Positions 45,601 through 58,400 of a stretch of 64,000 nt of DNA are shown in pieces; position 1 is the first letter of the stretch, and the number at the start of each line of letters is the position of its first letter. The position numbers were made by a program, and so were the translations under genes. The DNA comes from Struthio camelus. Lineage: Eukaryota > Chordata > Aves > Struthioniformes > Struthionidae. The stretch is from contig NC_090942.1 of assembly GCF_040807025.1 (NCBI RefSeq), forward strand, positions 68,094,911-68,158,910, read 5' to 3'. Under the pieces are notes generated by a model, which did not search any database, was not told where the DNA came from, and worked only from the letters and a program-made list of their open reading frames with translations.

Positions 45601-47686
45601 ATGTACAAATAGTCTCAGTCTCAAATGGGCGTTCTCTATTTGTTTCATAATGAAATTCAATTATCCTTTGATTTGAAATACGGATTGGGTTTATATGAGT
45701 CCTCCTTTCCATTTTTTCCCTCTTTTATACAATTTACTAATTGTAAAAGTGCACCATAATGTAGTTTGCCGGCCGTAATTATGATTTCTAGAATAGTCCC
45801 AGGTGTCTGCACATTAATTATGACTTATTATTAATATATGCATTAACTGATCATTCATTTTATAATTACTTTGCAAGGATCTAGCCCATCAGTGCTAGCT
45901 TTGTACAAAAACACACAAAGAACAGAGATCTATTTGAAAGACTTTCAGTGTAAGTTGTTGATCCTGGAAAGATAAGTGAGCCTTACTTTGTCAGGTACTA
46001 TGACTGGTCCTGCTGAAGTCAAGGGCAAGAAGTCAAGCATGCCTGTACATTTCTGTAAGAACAAAAATATTCTGTAACATTTGCTGCTGTGGGTAGCACC
46101 ATGAGAAAGTGAGTGAATCTAGGATTCAAGCTTTGCCAGCTCTGAATTTCAAAATTTTTGAGTTAGCATCCTCCTGAATAATAAAATAATTTTACTGTGT
46201 ATTTTGAGACTTTTTTACAAGCTGTGTCTTATTCACTAGCATTTCTTCATGATCATGCAAAGTAGACTCAAAAAGTTATTTGATTCTAAGAGCTAGGAAT
46301 TTAAGCGAAAGAAAGTATTTTAAGACTTGTGACGAAGCCAGACGAAGTGGCAAGATTGCAGATGCTGTAACTGGTTCTATGTGGCCAAATCTGATTTCAA
46401 GTTCTGAGTTATTTGATGAATACTCCTCATCATATGAAGCATTCAGCATTTGTTTGTTTTTGCTTTTAAACACAGTCTTTCTTTGTATGATCACTTCTTA
46501 CACAGTCATTTCATCCATGCAGTGTACTACATGAGCACTTTTAAATGCAAAAAAACTTTGCGTTACAATCTTTCCTTATTTTTATCCCTTTTAAATGTCT
46601 CTACTTTTATAAAACTCTTAATTTCTCTGATCTTGCTGTATGACTTATTGCTTTTTGAGGTAATGGCTAAAAAAGGAGAAACTCGTATTCTAGCTTAATC
46701 CTCTGATCTTTGGGAAGGTCAGTTTTCTCTGTTCTTTCAACTTGTTATACCGTTTTACAGCATGGACCACATTATTAGAGGTTAACAAAAACGTATCGAG
46801 TTTGTGATTATTTAACTGTATTCAGTGGACTTAAGCACTTTACTAGCTATTAAGTGTTTACGTGACAGGGTTGCATTTACAGAGAACGCATACATCTTTT
46901 GTTACATAAAAAGATCCAGTCTTTTAAATCCCCCAAGGGGCTCTGTAGTGGCCTGGAAGAACACTTCTCTAGGCTTAAACAGGCATGAACGAAAACTTCT
47001 TAGCTTCCCATGGCCACGCAAAAGATGCTAGTGAAGCAGCGCAGCTGGCTCCTGCGTTGTGGATAGGTGGAGCCCTGGATCGACTTTCACTGAGGTGACA
47101 TGTTCTTGGGGTGGCCTGGAGAGACAAGTCAGCCTGCCCTGGGCCTACTGCTCTGAGAGGCTGCAGTGATACATGCTACTAGGAAGAGGACCACAGTTTC
47201 AGCACCGACCTGTGTGCACCTCTCCCTTATGAACAGAGAAGGGCACGGGGTCGTGTCATGCTGTACATCCCTTTCACATGAGGCTAATGGCAGGCTGCGC
47301 TCCTCCAGGAACAGCTCCTTGGGGCTCTAAGGAAGTCGCCTTAAAACCCTGTGTCCCAGGGCACCCCGCTCCTTCATGGCGTGGCACCCATCACTGGGAG
47401 CACACCCTGCCCCCCCCTCCTGCCTGCTGTCACTTTGGCCTCTCACCCACGGCACACTCCAAGAGACTCCGCTTCCCCCAGAGCTCGATGCCTACAGCAT
47501 GGAAACCCGGGGCCCTCGCAGCTCCTAAACCCAAACTGCCCCTTCCCAAAGGCGGCCCCAGCGTGGAGACCCCCGCTGACCTTGACAGCCAGACGCAGCT
47601 GGCGCGCGCGCACCCCACCCCCCTCGCACACGCCGACGGGTAACGGTCCCCCCGCCCCGAATAACGGACCCCCATCCCCCTCCCGC

Positions 47687-47696
47687 GTCACGTGAG
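47687..47696. promoter_or_regulatory. CACGTG E-box, CLEAR-like
   Basis: GTCACGTGAG differs by one base from the CLEAR palindrome GTCACGTGAC used by TFEB/MITF, and also fits USF. It lies about 220 bp upstream of the inferred CAPRIN2 start. Function is inferred. Confidence 0.4.
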
Positions 47697-47916
47697 GCGA
47701 GGGGGGCGTGGCGTCGGGGCGGGGCCAGAGCGCGGGAGGCAGACAGGCAGGCGAGGCGGCGCCGGCGATTGGGTGGCAGGCGGTGACCTCAGCGGCAGGC
47801 CCCGCCCCTTTCCCCCTCGCGCCCGCCCCTCCCCCCACCGTCGCTCCCGCCCCGCCCCTCTTCCCGCGGCCGGCGGCCGGCGGCCGGGACATAAAGCGGG
47901 GGGCGGGCGGCAGGGC

Positions 47917-47942
47917 GGGCCCGAGCGCGTGCGGGCGCTGAG
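47917..47942 (+). other. CAPRIN2: CAPRIN2 first exon, non-coding (inferred)
   Basis: A donor-like GCTGAG|GTGAGC has its junction after 47942, some 25 nt after the position expected for a start directed by CATAAAG. A second donor candidate, GGAG|GTGAAT, follows 48089 and would give a longer exon. The coding exon at 49222 needs an upstream exon, but which donor is used cannot be decided here. Confidence 0.4.
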
Positions 47943-49221
47943 GTGAGCGGGGAGGCGGGGGCCGAGGCGTTATAGAGCCGCCCGCAGCGCCGCCGCCGCA
48001 GCATCAGCTGCGACAGCGCCGGCGGCCACCGCAGCGGGAGCGGCAGCGCCGGGAGGAGCGGCGGCGGCGGCGAGGAAGAGGAGGAGGAGGTGAATGCCCC
48101 AGGCGGGCGCGCCGCTGCTCGGGGCGGCCGGAGCCCCGCGGTGGCCCCTTCCTCCTCCTCCTCCTCCCCTTCCTCCCGTAGGGGGGGCGGCGGGGCGCGG
48201 CCCCGGCCCGGGTGGCCCGTGTCCTCGGCCCCCGAGCTGAGCGGGGGGAGGGTGGTAACGCGCCTCCGCCCTGCCCGCGGGTGAGCCCCAGAGGCAGCAG
48301 TTGAACAGGCATCCTGGGAAAATGCGGGTTTTCTTTGTGTTTTTTTTAATTTTTTTTTTTAATTAGCCTCCCACCTTCCTCATCGTTGGGGTGGCTGATG
48401 TCTGCTGCGCGCCGCAGCCCCGCTGCGGGCCTGTGTGGCTAGAGGGCAGGCGGAAATGTAGTGTCATTGCTCGGGAAGAGCCGTTGTGGGTAGCTGGAAG
48501 ATCGCTGTGGCGGAGCATCCCTTACGAAATTTTTCTGATCAAGGTTAAAGCTTTCACCCTTGCGCCTCAGGCTTGCGTCTCGTCACGGCTTAAGCACGTC
48601 TTCTGGACTGGGAGTGTAGCTGGAGACTGGTTCCTCAATGAGGATAATGCTGTTGGAGCTGAGCCTGCAGCTATAGCTTGCTTTAATAAGTAGTCTTTCA
48701 TCGTCTTCACTCTTTTCACGTGAATTTTTTTTAGCTTAAATGCTTGCTCAGGCTGCTGCTAAGGTCGTGGAGGGATAAAACTAGTCCACTGGGAGTGAGA
48801 ATTGTAAATGCAGCCATAACTGTTTCTGAATCTCTAAGGCTGGAGCCTGGGTGTGAGACTGGTAGCAGAATCTGCAATTGCTTGCTTGCAGTTTTTTCCC
48901 CTGTGGGTGATGTGTGCAGGAAATGAGCCTAGTTTTATATGGACACTTGGGGTTTCTGGAATCATCCCCTGTACTGCCTATTTCTGCCTATGGAAAGGAT
49001 TTCTGGTGTCTGGATGGGTGGGGAGACTTAATACAAAGTCTGACCCGCTTCAAAATTTTTGCTGTAGATATTTTTGAAAAGAGGAAGGTAAAGAGTAAAA
49101 GATTCTGTGATGAATTCTTCTTGGGGCTCTGTTTCATGGCTGCATGTTCTGTTGTTGTACATAGGTGGTAAGAAAAGGAATAACATAAAAAGAAACTAAA
49201 GACAAGCAGTTTCTTTTGCAG

Positions 49222-49481
49222 CTCCATCCATTTCAATGGTGCAGCTTTCCCAAGCCCCTTTCCGTCGCCCATCACCTTCAGGCCGGTCGGAGGAGGGGGA
49301 GGATAAGAGCATGAAGGCTGCCAAGCAGCAGGTGAACCCGTCTGGGGAGAGCCAACCTCCCTCTAGTCCTCTGCAGTCTGCTCTAAACTCGGCAGCCTCT
49401 CCTTCCCAGGCATATGAAACTTATATTGATAATGGGCTTATCTGCCTCAAACACAAGATCAGGAACATTGAGAAGAAGAAG
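49222..49481 (+). CDS. CAPRIN2: CAPRIN2 coding exon 1
   Basis: The acceptor TTTCTTTTGCAG ends at 49221, the ATG is at 49236-49238, and the donor GTAACT follows 49481. It encodes residues 1-82: a variable Ser/Pro-rich start, then the conserved caprin segment ending RNIEKKK. The frame is open from the ATG back to the acceptor (reading PSIS before Met), so a longer isoform starting in an upstream exon is possible, as in the long human form. Confidence 0.94.
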
Positions 49482-52400
49482 GTAACTTATTTTTCTTTGA
49501 TATTTAAATTGTCAGTTACAAACTTAATGTTGGTTTAAAAATTTCTCTCTTACAATATGCATACATAGTGAGCTTCTTAAAAATAGTATATTATTTTATA
49601 ATATATAAAAAGATCTCGGCACCCACTGCATTTCAGACTTTATTAGTGGCTTTTTGTGCTGTCTAGGTTATCATTTAGAGCCAGTATCTAGCAGAGAACA
49701 GTGTTCTGTAAACTGAGAAAAGACTATTTGCATTTGGCATTGTGAGGATAGGGTTATGATTTCAGTTAATTGGGAGTATAGGTAACTATTTAACTACCAA
49801 CCTGCTCTCTCCTGGTTTTGCAGCGTACCTCCAATAGTTAGTAAAGCTGGCTGAATGTTCATCAAGATCGGGGATGCTTCTCTGATGGGCTATATTAGAT
49901 CAGAGCTAACTTAGACCTGATCAGGAGATGGCTTATAGTCTTGCAGAAATCTTCACACTTTTATTGATTACATGGATCTAATATTAGGATGTAGAGGTAT
50001 GTAAAACTGCAAATTAGGAATGATTTCTGACTCATGGAAATGCCAAATTATATTAAATATGTATTGCCTTTCACTTTGCATAGAATCTTTGGCTTGTCCA
50101 TTTTAAATAGAGATAAATCTCTCTAGAAAGGCTTTGGAGGGAGGCTTTCAGTATAAAAGCTGATATCCTGATTTGGTTTAAACTGTTTTTTTGGGAGAAA
50201 TAGTGTTAGTGGGAAAAGGTACTAAGATAATTATGCATCTAAAAATATTGTGGCTCTGTCTGGTAAGGCATTTGCTTTCTGAAGACTTTTCAGCAGATGC
50301 CCAGGTGAGTGAAAGCTGGGACTATGCATGCTTGTTAATGTGTTTTTTCTGTAAAATTACAGAAGTTATGGTGCTATTACTTTCAGTACTGGATAAGCAT
50401 TTAAGTAAAGCAACTGCCTGAGTATATTGTGCATTCTAGTAAATATCTGAAAAGGTTTGTGTGATGGCTTTTAGGGTGAGAAGAGACTAGATCAGACTTC
50501 AGACTGTACGTGGGAGGAGGGGGGCTTAATGGGCTTACTCCTTGTGTAGAAAAAGCAGTATGACTGCTGCCTTCCATCTAAATGGGATACATGGACTATG
50601 TCATGCTAATGTATGACTGTACTTTTGAATAATGTCAGATAAACTTGTTTTCTTTGTGTGATTAAGCAACTTTGTTATGTGCTAATGCTATCCAAGGAAG
50701 TGTATCCTTTTGAATTTCTCTAGTATATTTGATTTTCTTGTATATGACAGTATGCCCTCACAAACAAATGAAAAATGGCATGGCTCACTAGAATGTGTGG
50801 AAAGTATTCCTAGTCTAGCCTTCTCTTGGTACTATGTCAGTAACCCTATATGGGTAGAGGCACAAAGTAGTATGTAAATTCATGGCAGTTGAACTCCCTG
50901 TTCTTCCTGTGTGTATAAAGAAACTACAGCTTAAGAGCTTAGTTTTGCATAGTTTGCTTTAGCTTTTAAAGAATATTTCAGTATATTAGAAATCTTGCTG
51001 CTTTAAAGGCATTAGTCCATTTTCTTAGGAAATAGTGTTATAAAACTTTGACATAACTGAAGCTAGATTTTTACCAAGAGATGTTGTGGGAAGCTGAGTA
51101 GGATTATTCAGAAATAGTGCTGGAATGTAGGTAGTTGGGCCTGGAAAAGTTAAAACCCAATTCTTTATAATCAGGATATTGGAAATGTTTTTGAAGTTGT
51201 TTGGAAGAAATACCATGGATCTTTTTAAATGTGACAAAGGCAAAAAGTAAGAAACGAATGATCAAAGGCATGAAAGGGAAGTAGGCAGTCTAGAATCTGA
51301 GGTAGACAAAGTTTTGCTATGCCTTTGACTTCAGTGTTCCTTCCTCCTGAATTAAGAGGAAACAATAAACATCCTCTTCTGCTGCAGCATGGAACTTATC
51401 CCAAAATACAGAAAGGAGTATTTAACTTCACTCATGGTGCGCAGTCTCCATTAGACAGAAATCAGTGTAACACATTGACTTTGGATTTTTTCCAGCTCAA
51501 ATTAGAAGACTACAAAGATCGCCTAAAGAAGGGAGAAGCCCTCAATCAAGACCAGTTGGTAAGCTTGATAACCAGTTAACTTTTTAGGGGATGGACTTGA
51601 GACCTTCAGGCCTGTCAGAAGGGACAGGCTGCTGAAGGAGATACTGATGTAGCTTCACAGAAGCCATGCCTGTAGACTTTCAGCAGTATTTTTCACAAAA
51701 CAAATGGATAAATTATTGATAGTTGGGCTGAATGATGAACCCACAAGCTTTAAGTCTCCTCCTTTAAGCTTCATGTTGTCTAATGAAGTAATAAAAGGTC
51801 TTGTTTATCCTTGCTCTGTGGAGTTACAGCCTCAGTGCTCCTGCACCTATATTTCTTGATGAGGGGTCCATATGCAGTTTATCTGCATGGCTTTGCAATA
51901 GTCACACCTCAAGACCTGAGGTAGCTAATCCTCCTGACTTCATCAAGGGGTGTTATTTCAAACAGCCTGCTAGCTGTGCAATGCTATCAGTTATGGGTAG
52001 CTATTAAAGTATGATGTAGCAACAGTTCCTGTTGGTAGAGAGGAAGACTCTGGCCTAATCTGTTCTGGATTTTAGCTATGAGGTGTCTTTGGGGTTATTC
52101 TCATGTCCTTCCAGGACTGCCTTTAGATGACTGAGACTCACTATTACTCTTATATGCTGTCAGAATAATGTGCCTATTTTGTACCTGTGATAGATACAGT
52201 TTGGAATGCCAGAGTGTAAGAGTATTATTTATCATAGGTTATAGGCTTAATGAAGCTAACTTAAACTTGCTTCAGAAATAGTCCTGAGTGGATATTAAAA
52301 CAGTAGTTTGCTTTTTGCCTGTCTCTGACTAAAATGGATTGTAGAACAGAAACTAGTTTTCTGTAATGTGAAGGCTAGCATTTCTTCAGCACATCTGGGT

Positions 52401-55400
52401 AGCTTAATTTTGCATAATCTGAAGGATTTCAGTGAGGCTGTTGGCTTATCATTCTGGTCATCTAAGAAGTCATGTCTTCTAATGTACTTCATAGACACAT
52501 TAAAGTTCAATGATGTGATAAAGGGCACTGGCACTTTAATAATGCTCATCCTGCTAATGAGCTCTAAATATTTCATTTGACTGTTAGCTTTATTTCAGTG
52601 TGGCTGTTTGGGAGCACAGATATTTTTCCATTGCTGAGTTGTTAGTAATGAGAACTAGTCATAGTTATGGGGTAAGAGGGGAAATTATAACTTAATTCTT
52701 AAAAGCAGAGTAGACTTATTGGAGTGAATGATCATTTAGCACTTTGCTACTAAACCTAATGTTTAGTCTCTTGACCTCTTAAGTGCAGAAATAGAATGAA
52801 TGAAATCTGATGGTTTGAAATGGAGTGATGATCCTTTAGTTCCAGTTCCAACTAAATATGGAAGTGTGTGAGCTAGTCTGCTGTTGGGATTAGATCCTAG
52901 GTGTTAAACAGTCATTTTTCTTCTGTCAGTAATGAAGTGACACTATTGAACAGCGTTCTCCTGTAGAAGTTTGATTAGTCTTGAGCATGTTTTAAAGCTA
53001 CTCCGAATTCATTTATCTTTAGACCCTTTGGGCGATGGAAAGCTATTCAGTGGAAGTCAAATGAAGATAAGTAGGAGGCTAAAAAGAGGGAGGGAAAGAT
53101 TCTATGCTGCCGCATGCATTTGCGAACAACTCGAAACTGTGTAGGCAATGCTCTGTTACCGGCTTTCAGTCTTGCAAGCTGAGGTTAACTTTTAAGGTAT
53201 TTTTAAATTTGGTTTCTGGAATATCTCAAACTTCTAAAATGGAGAATAAGATTTAGTCCTGCTAGTGAAGTGACCAATGGTAATCAAACTGTTCAGATGA
53301 CTATTGCAGAAGCACATATTAAAAACAACACTCAGCAGTCAACTAGTACTCTAGTTAACTTCCCCTTTTAGTTAAGATATGGAAATGATGCATTTATACC
53401 TCTTTCAGATAGCTTCCTAATGTATAAACAAATACTGGGCCCTAGTGTTTGAAGCTAGAACAGAATTTAATAACTTACACTTGCCTAATGCAAAGTTTAA
53501 CTGTGTATAATACAGTGCTAGAATTACACCTCTAATGTAACTTCACATCATCTGTGTTTTTCATTGCTTCTTGCATAGAAGTACACGTGTGATCAACTCT
53601 TTGCACCAGTATCTTGAACTAAACTAATTGCTCATGATGAATGGCTGCCAGAAATACAGGGTGTTAGCCTTGCTGTAAGGGGAGAAGTTATTTCAAAGAT
53701 GAGTAACTTACTGGAAGTTAAATGTTCTCTCCCTGTCAATATTTTAACTGTTTTGCAGGCTGAGCAGACTGAGTACTGTCACTCAATCATTCTGTTAATA
53801 AATATCGAGTATATGACAAAAGAAGGCCCTTACTTCCCTGTGGGTGGTTATGCTTATCACAGCTCACATAAGCTATATTCTTGGTTCTTGATGTTTTAAG
53901 GTGTTGAGCTTTACTCTGGGGTATGCATGGCCCTGGGTACAGTTACTACAATCTACCTAATAAATTGTTAACTTTTGATAGGTTTTACGTGTCAAATATG
54001 TGAACACTAGGATCTTAAAAGCCAAGTACTAAGTGAACTTGCTAATTAGTTCTTGAAAATAATGTGATAAGTTGTATGAGGAGGACTTAAAACTACCTAA
54101 TGAGTGCTTTACAGTAACTAATAGACTTCATTGTGTAAGTAATATTCATGTTTAGGGATGTGTAGCGTACTACAAATAATTAGCAAGCATGAGTAACTAA
54201 ACAATCAAGCAGGAGACTGCAAAACAAATGAACCTGTAACTTCTTTTCTAGTTGCTTAAGAGCACATAGATGGTGAATTTGCATGTCCCTTGATCTTACT
54301 GGGACAATACATAAAGCTTGCACTGCAGTAATTGAAACACTTGTATCAACATTAATATTCACTTATTTGTTCAAACAGCTTTGTTAGACTGACAGACCCA
54401 TTCTAGAACAACTTCTGAAGTCTTATAAACTATACTTTGAGTGGAAAGCACATGTGGACATCTGAAATTGTTTAACTTGTTACTTCCCAGGCATAATTGA
54501 TGTGAAGATATCTGAAGCATATCTGAACTACAGGATTTTGTTATCTTCAGAGCTGTCAAGGAGACTTATAAAATGAACAGACTTAGCGGAGAAAGGGAGG
54601 AGCTCAAATTGTGTATGAAAATGCTTTTAAGAATCTACTTTTGTATTTTTGAAGAGTGGGGAGTAAAATGTTAAAGCTGTTAATGAAGAAAATAAAGACA
54701 TTGCTTCATTTGTGGAAGTGAAATTTAAAGGACTCATTTCTGAAAGTATGACTGGTCTACTTTCTGAAGTTCACACAAGTTAGTTACCTGTATATGCTTT
54801 CAGCTAAGCATCCAAGTAGATGTTCTGTACTGAAATTGCCTTTCTCCTGTATCACTTCCAAGCTTCCATTATCAGTGTCTGACTTTAAATACCTGTTTTA
54901 CTGTTGTTGTTAAGGCCTATGGGAACAAAGGAAAAACAGAAAATGAAATAACTAATATGTAGGCTTTCCTGTTTGTACAGTAGTGAACTAAGTATTGTAC
55001 AAGATATTGCCTGGGCAGTCTTAATATAGGCAAAATATGAAGGTATTTGTATGGCTGGCTTTGTAATGAATCTTGAGCAGCCATGGATGAATGATATTCA
55101 AAACTAGATTTAAAGTACCAGTTACAGACAGAAAGGAACATATCTTAAAGTGCAGTTTCAAATGGAAGTAACTACTAATAACTAGTTCTCAATGAGAATT
55201 TAAGTAGCGTGTTTGCAATATAACCTGTGTTTTATTTTTACCTATTCTTTTGTAGGAGGCAGTAGAGAAATATGATGAAGTAGTACACAACTTAGAATTT
55301 GCCAAGGAGCTTCAGAAGACTTTTTCAGGTCTTAGCCAGGATGTAAGTATAAAATACTCTTTCCTATATTGTTGAAAGATGGCTGACATTTGTGTGCTGT

Positions 55401-58400
55401 AAGCTTATCCTCTGTTGAAAGGATTGTGCTGCTCTTTTAATGGTGATGTTCATATACTAGTATGCAAAACAGTTGGAAGCTTCTATCTCAGGGAAACAAT
55501 GTGCTTAAACTGTTTGGAGTAGTGATTACAGCAAAGTGAATATTGACAGCTTTGTATATCACTGGGCTCTATAATCATTATTCACTGTGTACCCTCATAA
55601 GAACTTGTACTCAAGCAAAATAGGTCGTTGGAACTTGACTGTGCATGCAAGGTGACTTCAGTTTACTGTGCCTAGTTTTGGTCTGCCAGTGTAAGGAGGA
55701 TGTAGATAAACTTCAGTTAGTCCAGTATTGGGCTTCTGGATGGTTTTCTTCCAGGTTCTCCTTGGATCTCATGGCAGGGGAACTTAACTTCTGAAGTCTG
55801 GGTAAGCAAAGGCTTGGTAGATGATGTAATATTAGCCTTCAAATACTAGAGATTACTGAGAGGATGGAGCCAGGCTTTTCACCAGGAAAATATATATGAC
55901 AGGAGACTGAGTGGTCATAAATTGAAATTAGAGATTCAGATTAGATAGAAAAACTATTACTTTGAGGATAATTGAGCCCTGGGACAGGCAGCCTGGAGAA
56001 GCAGTGGAATTTGTTCTTGGATGCCTTCAAGACCTGACTATAGAAAGCCTAAGCAATCTGGTCTGGATTCTGTGCAGCCCTGCTTTGGTGTGGAGGCTGT
56101 GCTAGATGACCTGCCAAGGTCCCTTCAAGGCTCAATTTCTTTAATCCCTTTTCAGCAAGGGGAGACCCTGGGGTTAACAGTAAATCACTTTGGCTTCTGT
56201 AAGGAATACATCTCTCGCTAAAATTTTACCAAAGCATGAGGAGTTTGCTGCTTCTTACTTTACTGTAGTTGTCTTTAATTATGGTAAGTTACAGATTGAG
56301 GACTCTATTCAGGGTTTAAAGCACTATGTGCAGTATTCTTATGTAAGCAACGTTTTATGTGTTGCTGAAGAAACTCATCTCTTTGTTCTCAAGCAAATAT
56401 TATCCATATGAAAAGATCTGATCTGAGGTGGTGCTGAGGATCCTAAACATGATTAGTCACTGCTCTGGCATTGTTTCTCCTCCACTTCTAGAATTTTGAA
56501 GGGCTGGTAGATGGCTCTTCTCGGTGTTGGCTAAGACCCAAACAATTTTGCTGGAGAGGCCTTTTTTATATATATTCCAGGTACTGCTTTGAGGTTTACT
56601 GCACCATGAAAGCAGAGACCTTTCAGCAGTGTTGCTGCTTTGGGTTCCCTCAGTTACTGTATGTTAAGGATAAACTACTGTGTATATTCTTTGAATGTTA
56701 AAATGTTAGATTACTTCATATTGCTTTCATATGTAGCTGCCCATGAAATATCAACTGCAGGATTGTGACCTTGTTTTTTTCTGTAAGTGTTTAGTAAACA
56801 AGTCTAGTGTTAACTTCTACCAGTTCATGTTCTTGAACTTGTGCTATAAATTAAGGCTAAAGCATTTTGTTTTTTCTCCCTTGGCTCCACTTTTACCAAT
56901 ATGGATTCTATAGCCCGTACTCATTACTGGAACGTTAGGGGCAGTTCTTTGAACAGCATCCTTATGTTCCTTACAGTATGTTCTAGAAAGCTGTGAATTT
57001 TCATAAATCTTGCAATGAAAATTAAACTGCCCCATATTGAGGCATTTTATGTTCTGCAGTTATTTGAGTAGCTTCTTACCACATACTAATAGAATTATGC
57101 AATAGAAACTTCTTGCCAAATCTGTGGGAGCTGTGTTATCTACCTGACTTTTGTCGCTTATTTAATGAAGTGGTTCAGTCCTGTGCCAACAGAAATAAGG
57201 GAATAACTGTAGGATTCTGCTGCGTTCTTTGAATATAAGTATTCATAAGTGAATAGGCAGCTGAAACACCTTATGCATCACTAACAGCATGTGGTAAGTG
57301 TTCAAAGCCTAGGTGATCATTTATTTGTGTGTTAGTAGCAAACTTATCAATTCCCTACATTCAGTTGTGAAGGCAGAATAAAGCAACTAGCAGTCAGTAC
57401 TGTGCCATAATCATGACCTAAATACCTAAAGGCATATTACAAGTGAGAGTGAAACCACTAGTTTCCAGTTTGACTAAAGCTATAGGTTTAGAGTTGAGTG
57501 GAGGTACAGGGAGCTTAGCCAGAGGAGGAGCTTCAAAGATCCTAGGTATCTGAAGAAAGAATTAGGAACTTCTGTAATTTTGCCAAGATGAATAGTTATT
57601 TTTATCAGTGTGGATGATCAATACTAGAACTCAATGTCTCTTATATTCTAGAATCCTATTACTCAGCCATTGTGTTTAATTGTGGAATTCATGTGTTCAA
57701 ATAGCTGCTGAAAGCACAGAGAAAGGCTCACCGAAGAGAGAGTCTATTGAAGCTTGAAGCGGAGAAGAAAAAGCTGCGTACAATACTTCAAGTCCAGTAT
57801 GTGCTGCAGAACTTCACGCAAGAGCATGTTCAGAAAGATTTCAAAGGTGGTGTGAATGGTGCAATATACTTGCCTTCTAAAGAACTAGACTACCTCATAA
57901 GATTTGCAAAACTGACATGTCCAGAAAGAAATGAGAACTTGAGGTAAGTTCAAGGTTTTTGCCTAATTAGTATGCTACACTCAATACAGTAAGTGTCCTC
58001 TATTTGACACTGCCATGTCTTGAAATATTAGTGTTGGGACACTAATTAAAACTCTGTTCCAGTATACTTGCTCCAACAGCTGTCTGAGATGGGATACAGC
58101 AGTAGTACCTCATATGCTTAAGCCTTAAAGGAAACCTGCAGTCATTATGCTTGTTGCCCTAGTTGTGCAAGTTAGATACAAGCCCTGGTATGTTATGTCT
58201 CTATGGAAAGAGCCATTCCAGCGCCACCATAAAGCAGGAAGGCTGGTGGCATGCTGTTTCACTGAGGTCTCAACTGTTGGTGAAATGAGTTAAAATAAAT
58301 ATAGAACTGTTTCATACACCTGATGATGCAGATCTATTCCTTTATCCTGAAGAAACAAAGTTTTAGTCCTGAGGTTCTCTTATTTTCATCTTCAAAGTTG

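Larger units (their letters stand above)
34644..47540. other. Long AT-rich intergenic region
   Basis: Thirteen kilobases without a recognisable exon. Seen here: (GCAC)n at 36692-36714, an ATAGT-type array at 38194-38246, a 20-bp duplication at 38861-38900, a T17 run at 42448-42464, a MIR-like segment at about 42465-42600, purine-rich + strand stretches at about 40880-41480 and 44280-45300, and a TAATTA-rich block at about 45750-45870. Minus-strand open frames at 40806-41258 and 44232-44696 follow from the purine bias. None shows a known domain. Confidence 0.45.
47540..48300. promoter_or_regulatory. CAPRIN2: CpG island, CAPRIN2 promoter
   Basis: GC- and CpG-rich block starting 1.7 kb upstream of the first CAPRIN2 coding exon. 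It holds several GC boxes (GGGGCGGGGCC at 47716-47726, CCCCGCCCC around 47801 and 47852), an E-box GTCACGTGAG at 47687-47696, and a weak TATA-like CATAAAG at about 47890-47896. Orientation and spacing fit a start near 47915-47925. No other gene is close enough to own it. Confidence 0.82.

Noticed and set aside
48391-48693. 100-codon + strand frame in CAPRIN2 intron 1
   Set aside because: No similarity to the caprin N-terminus is visible, and no acceptor/donor pair frames it as an exon.
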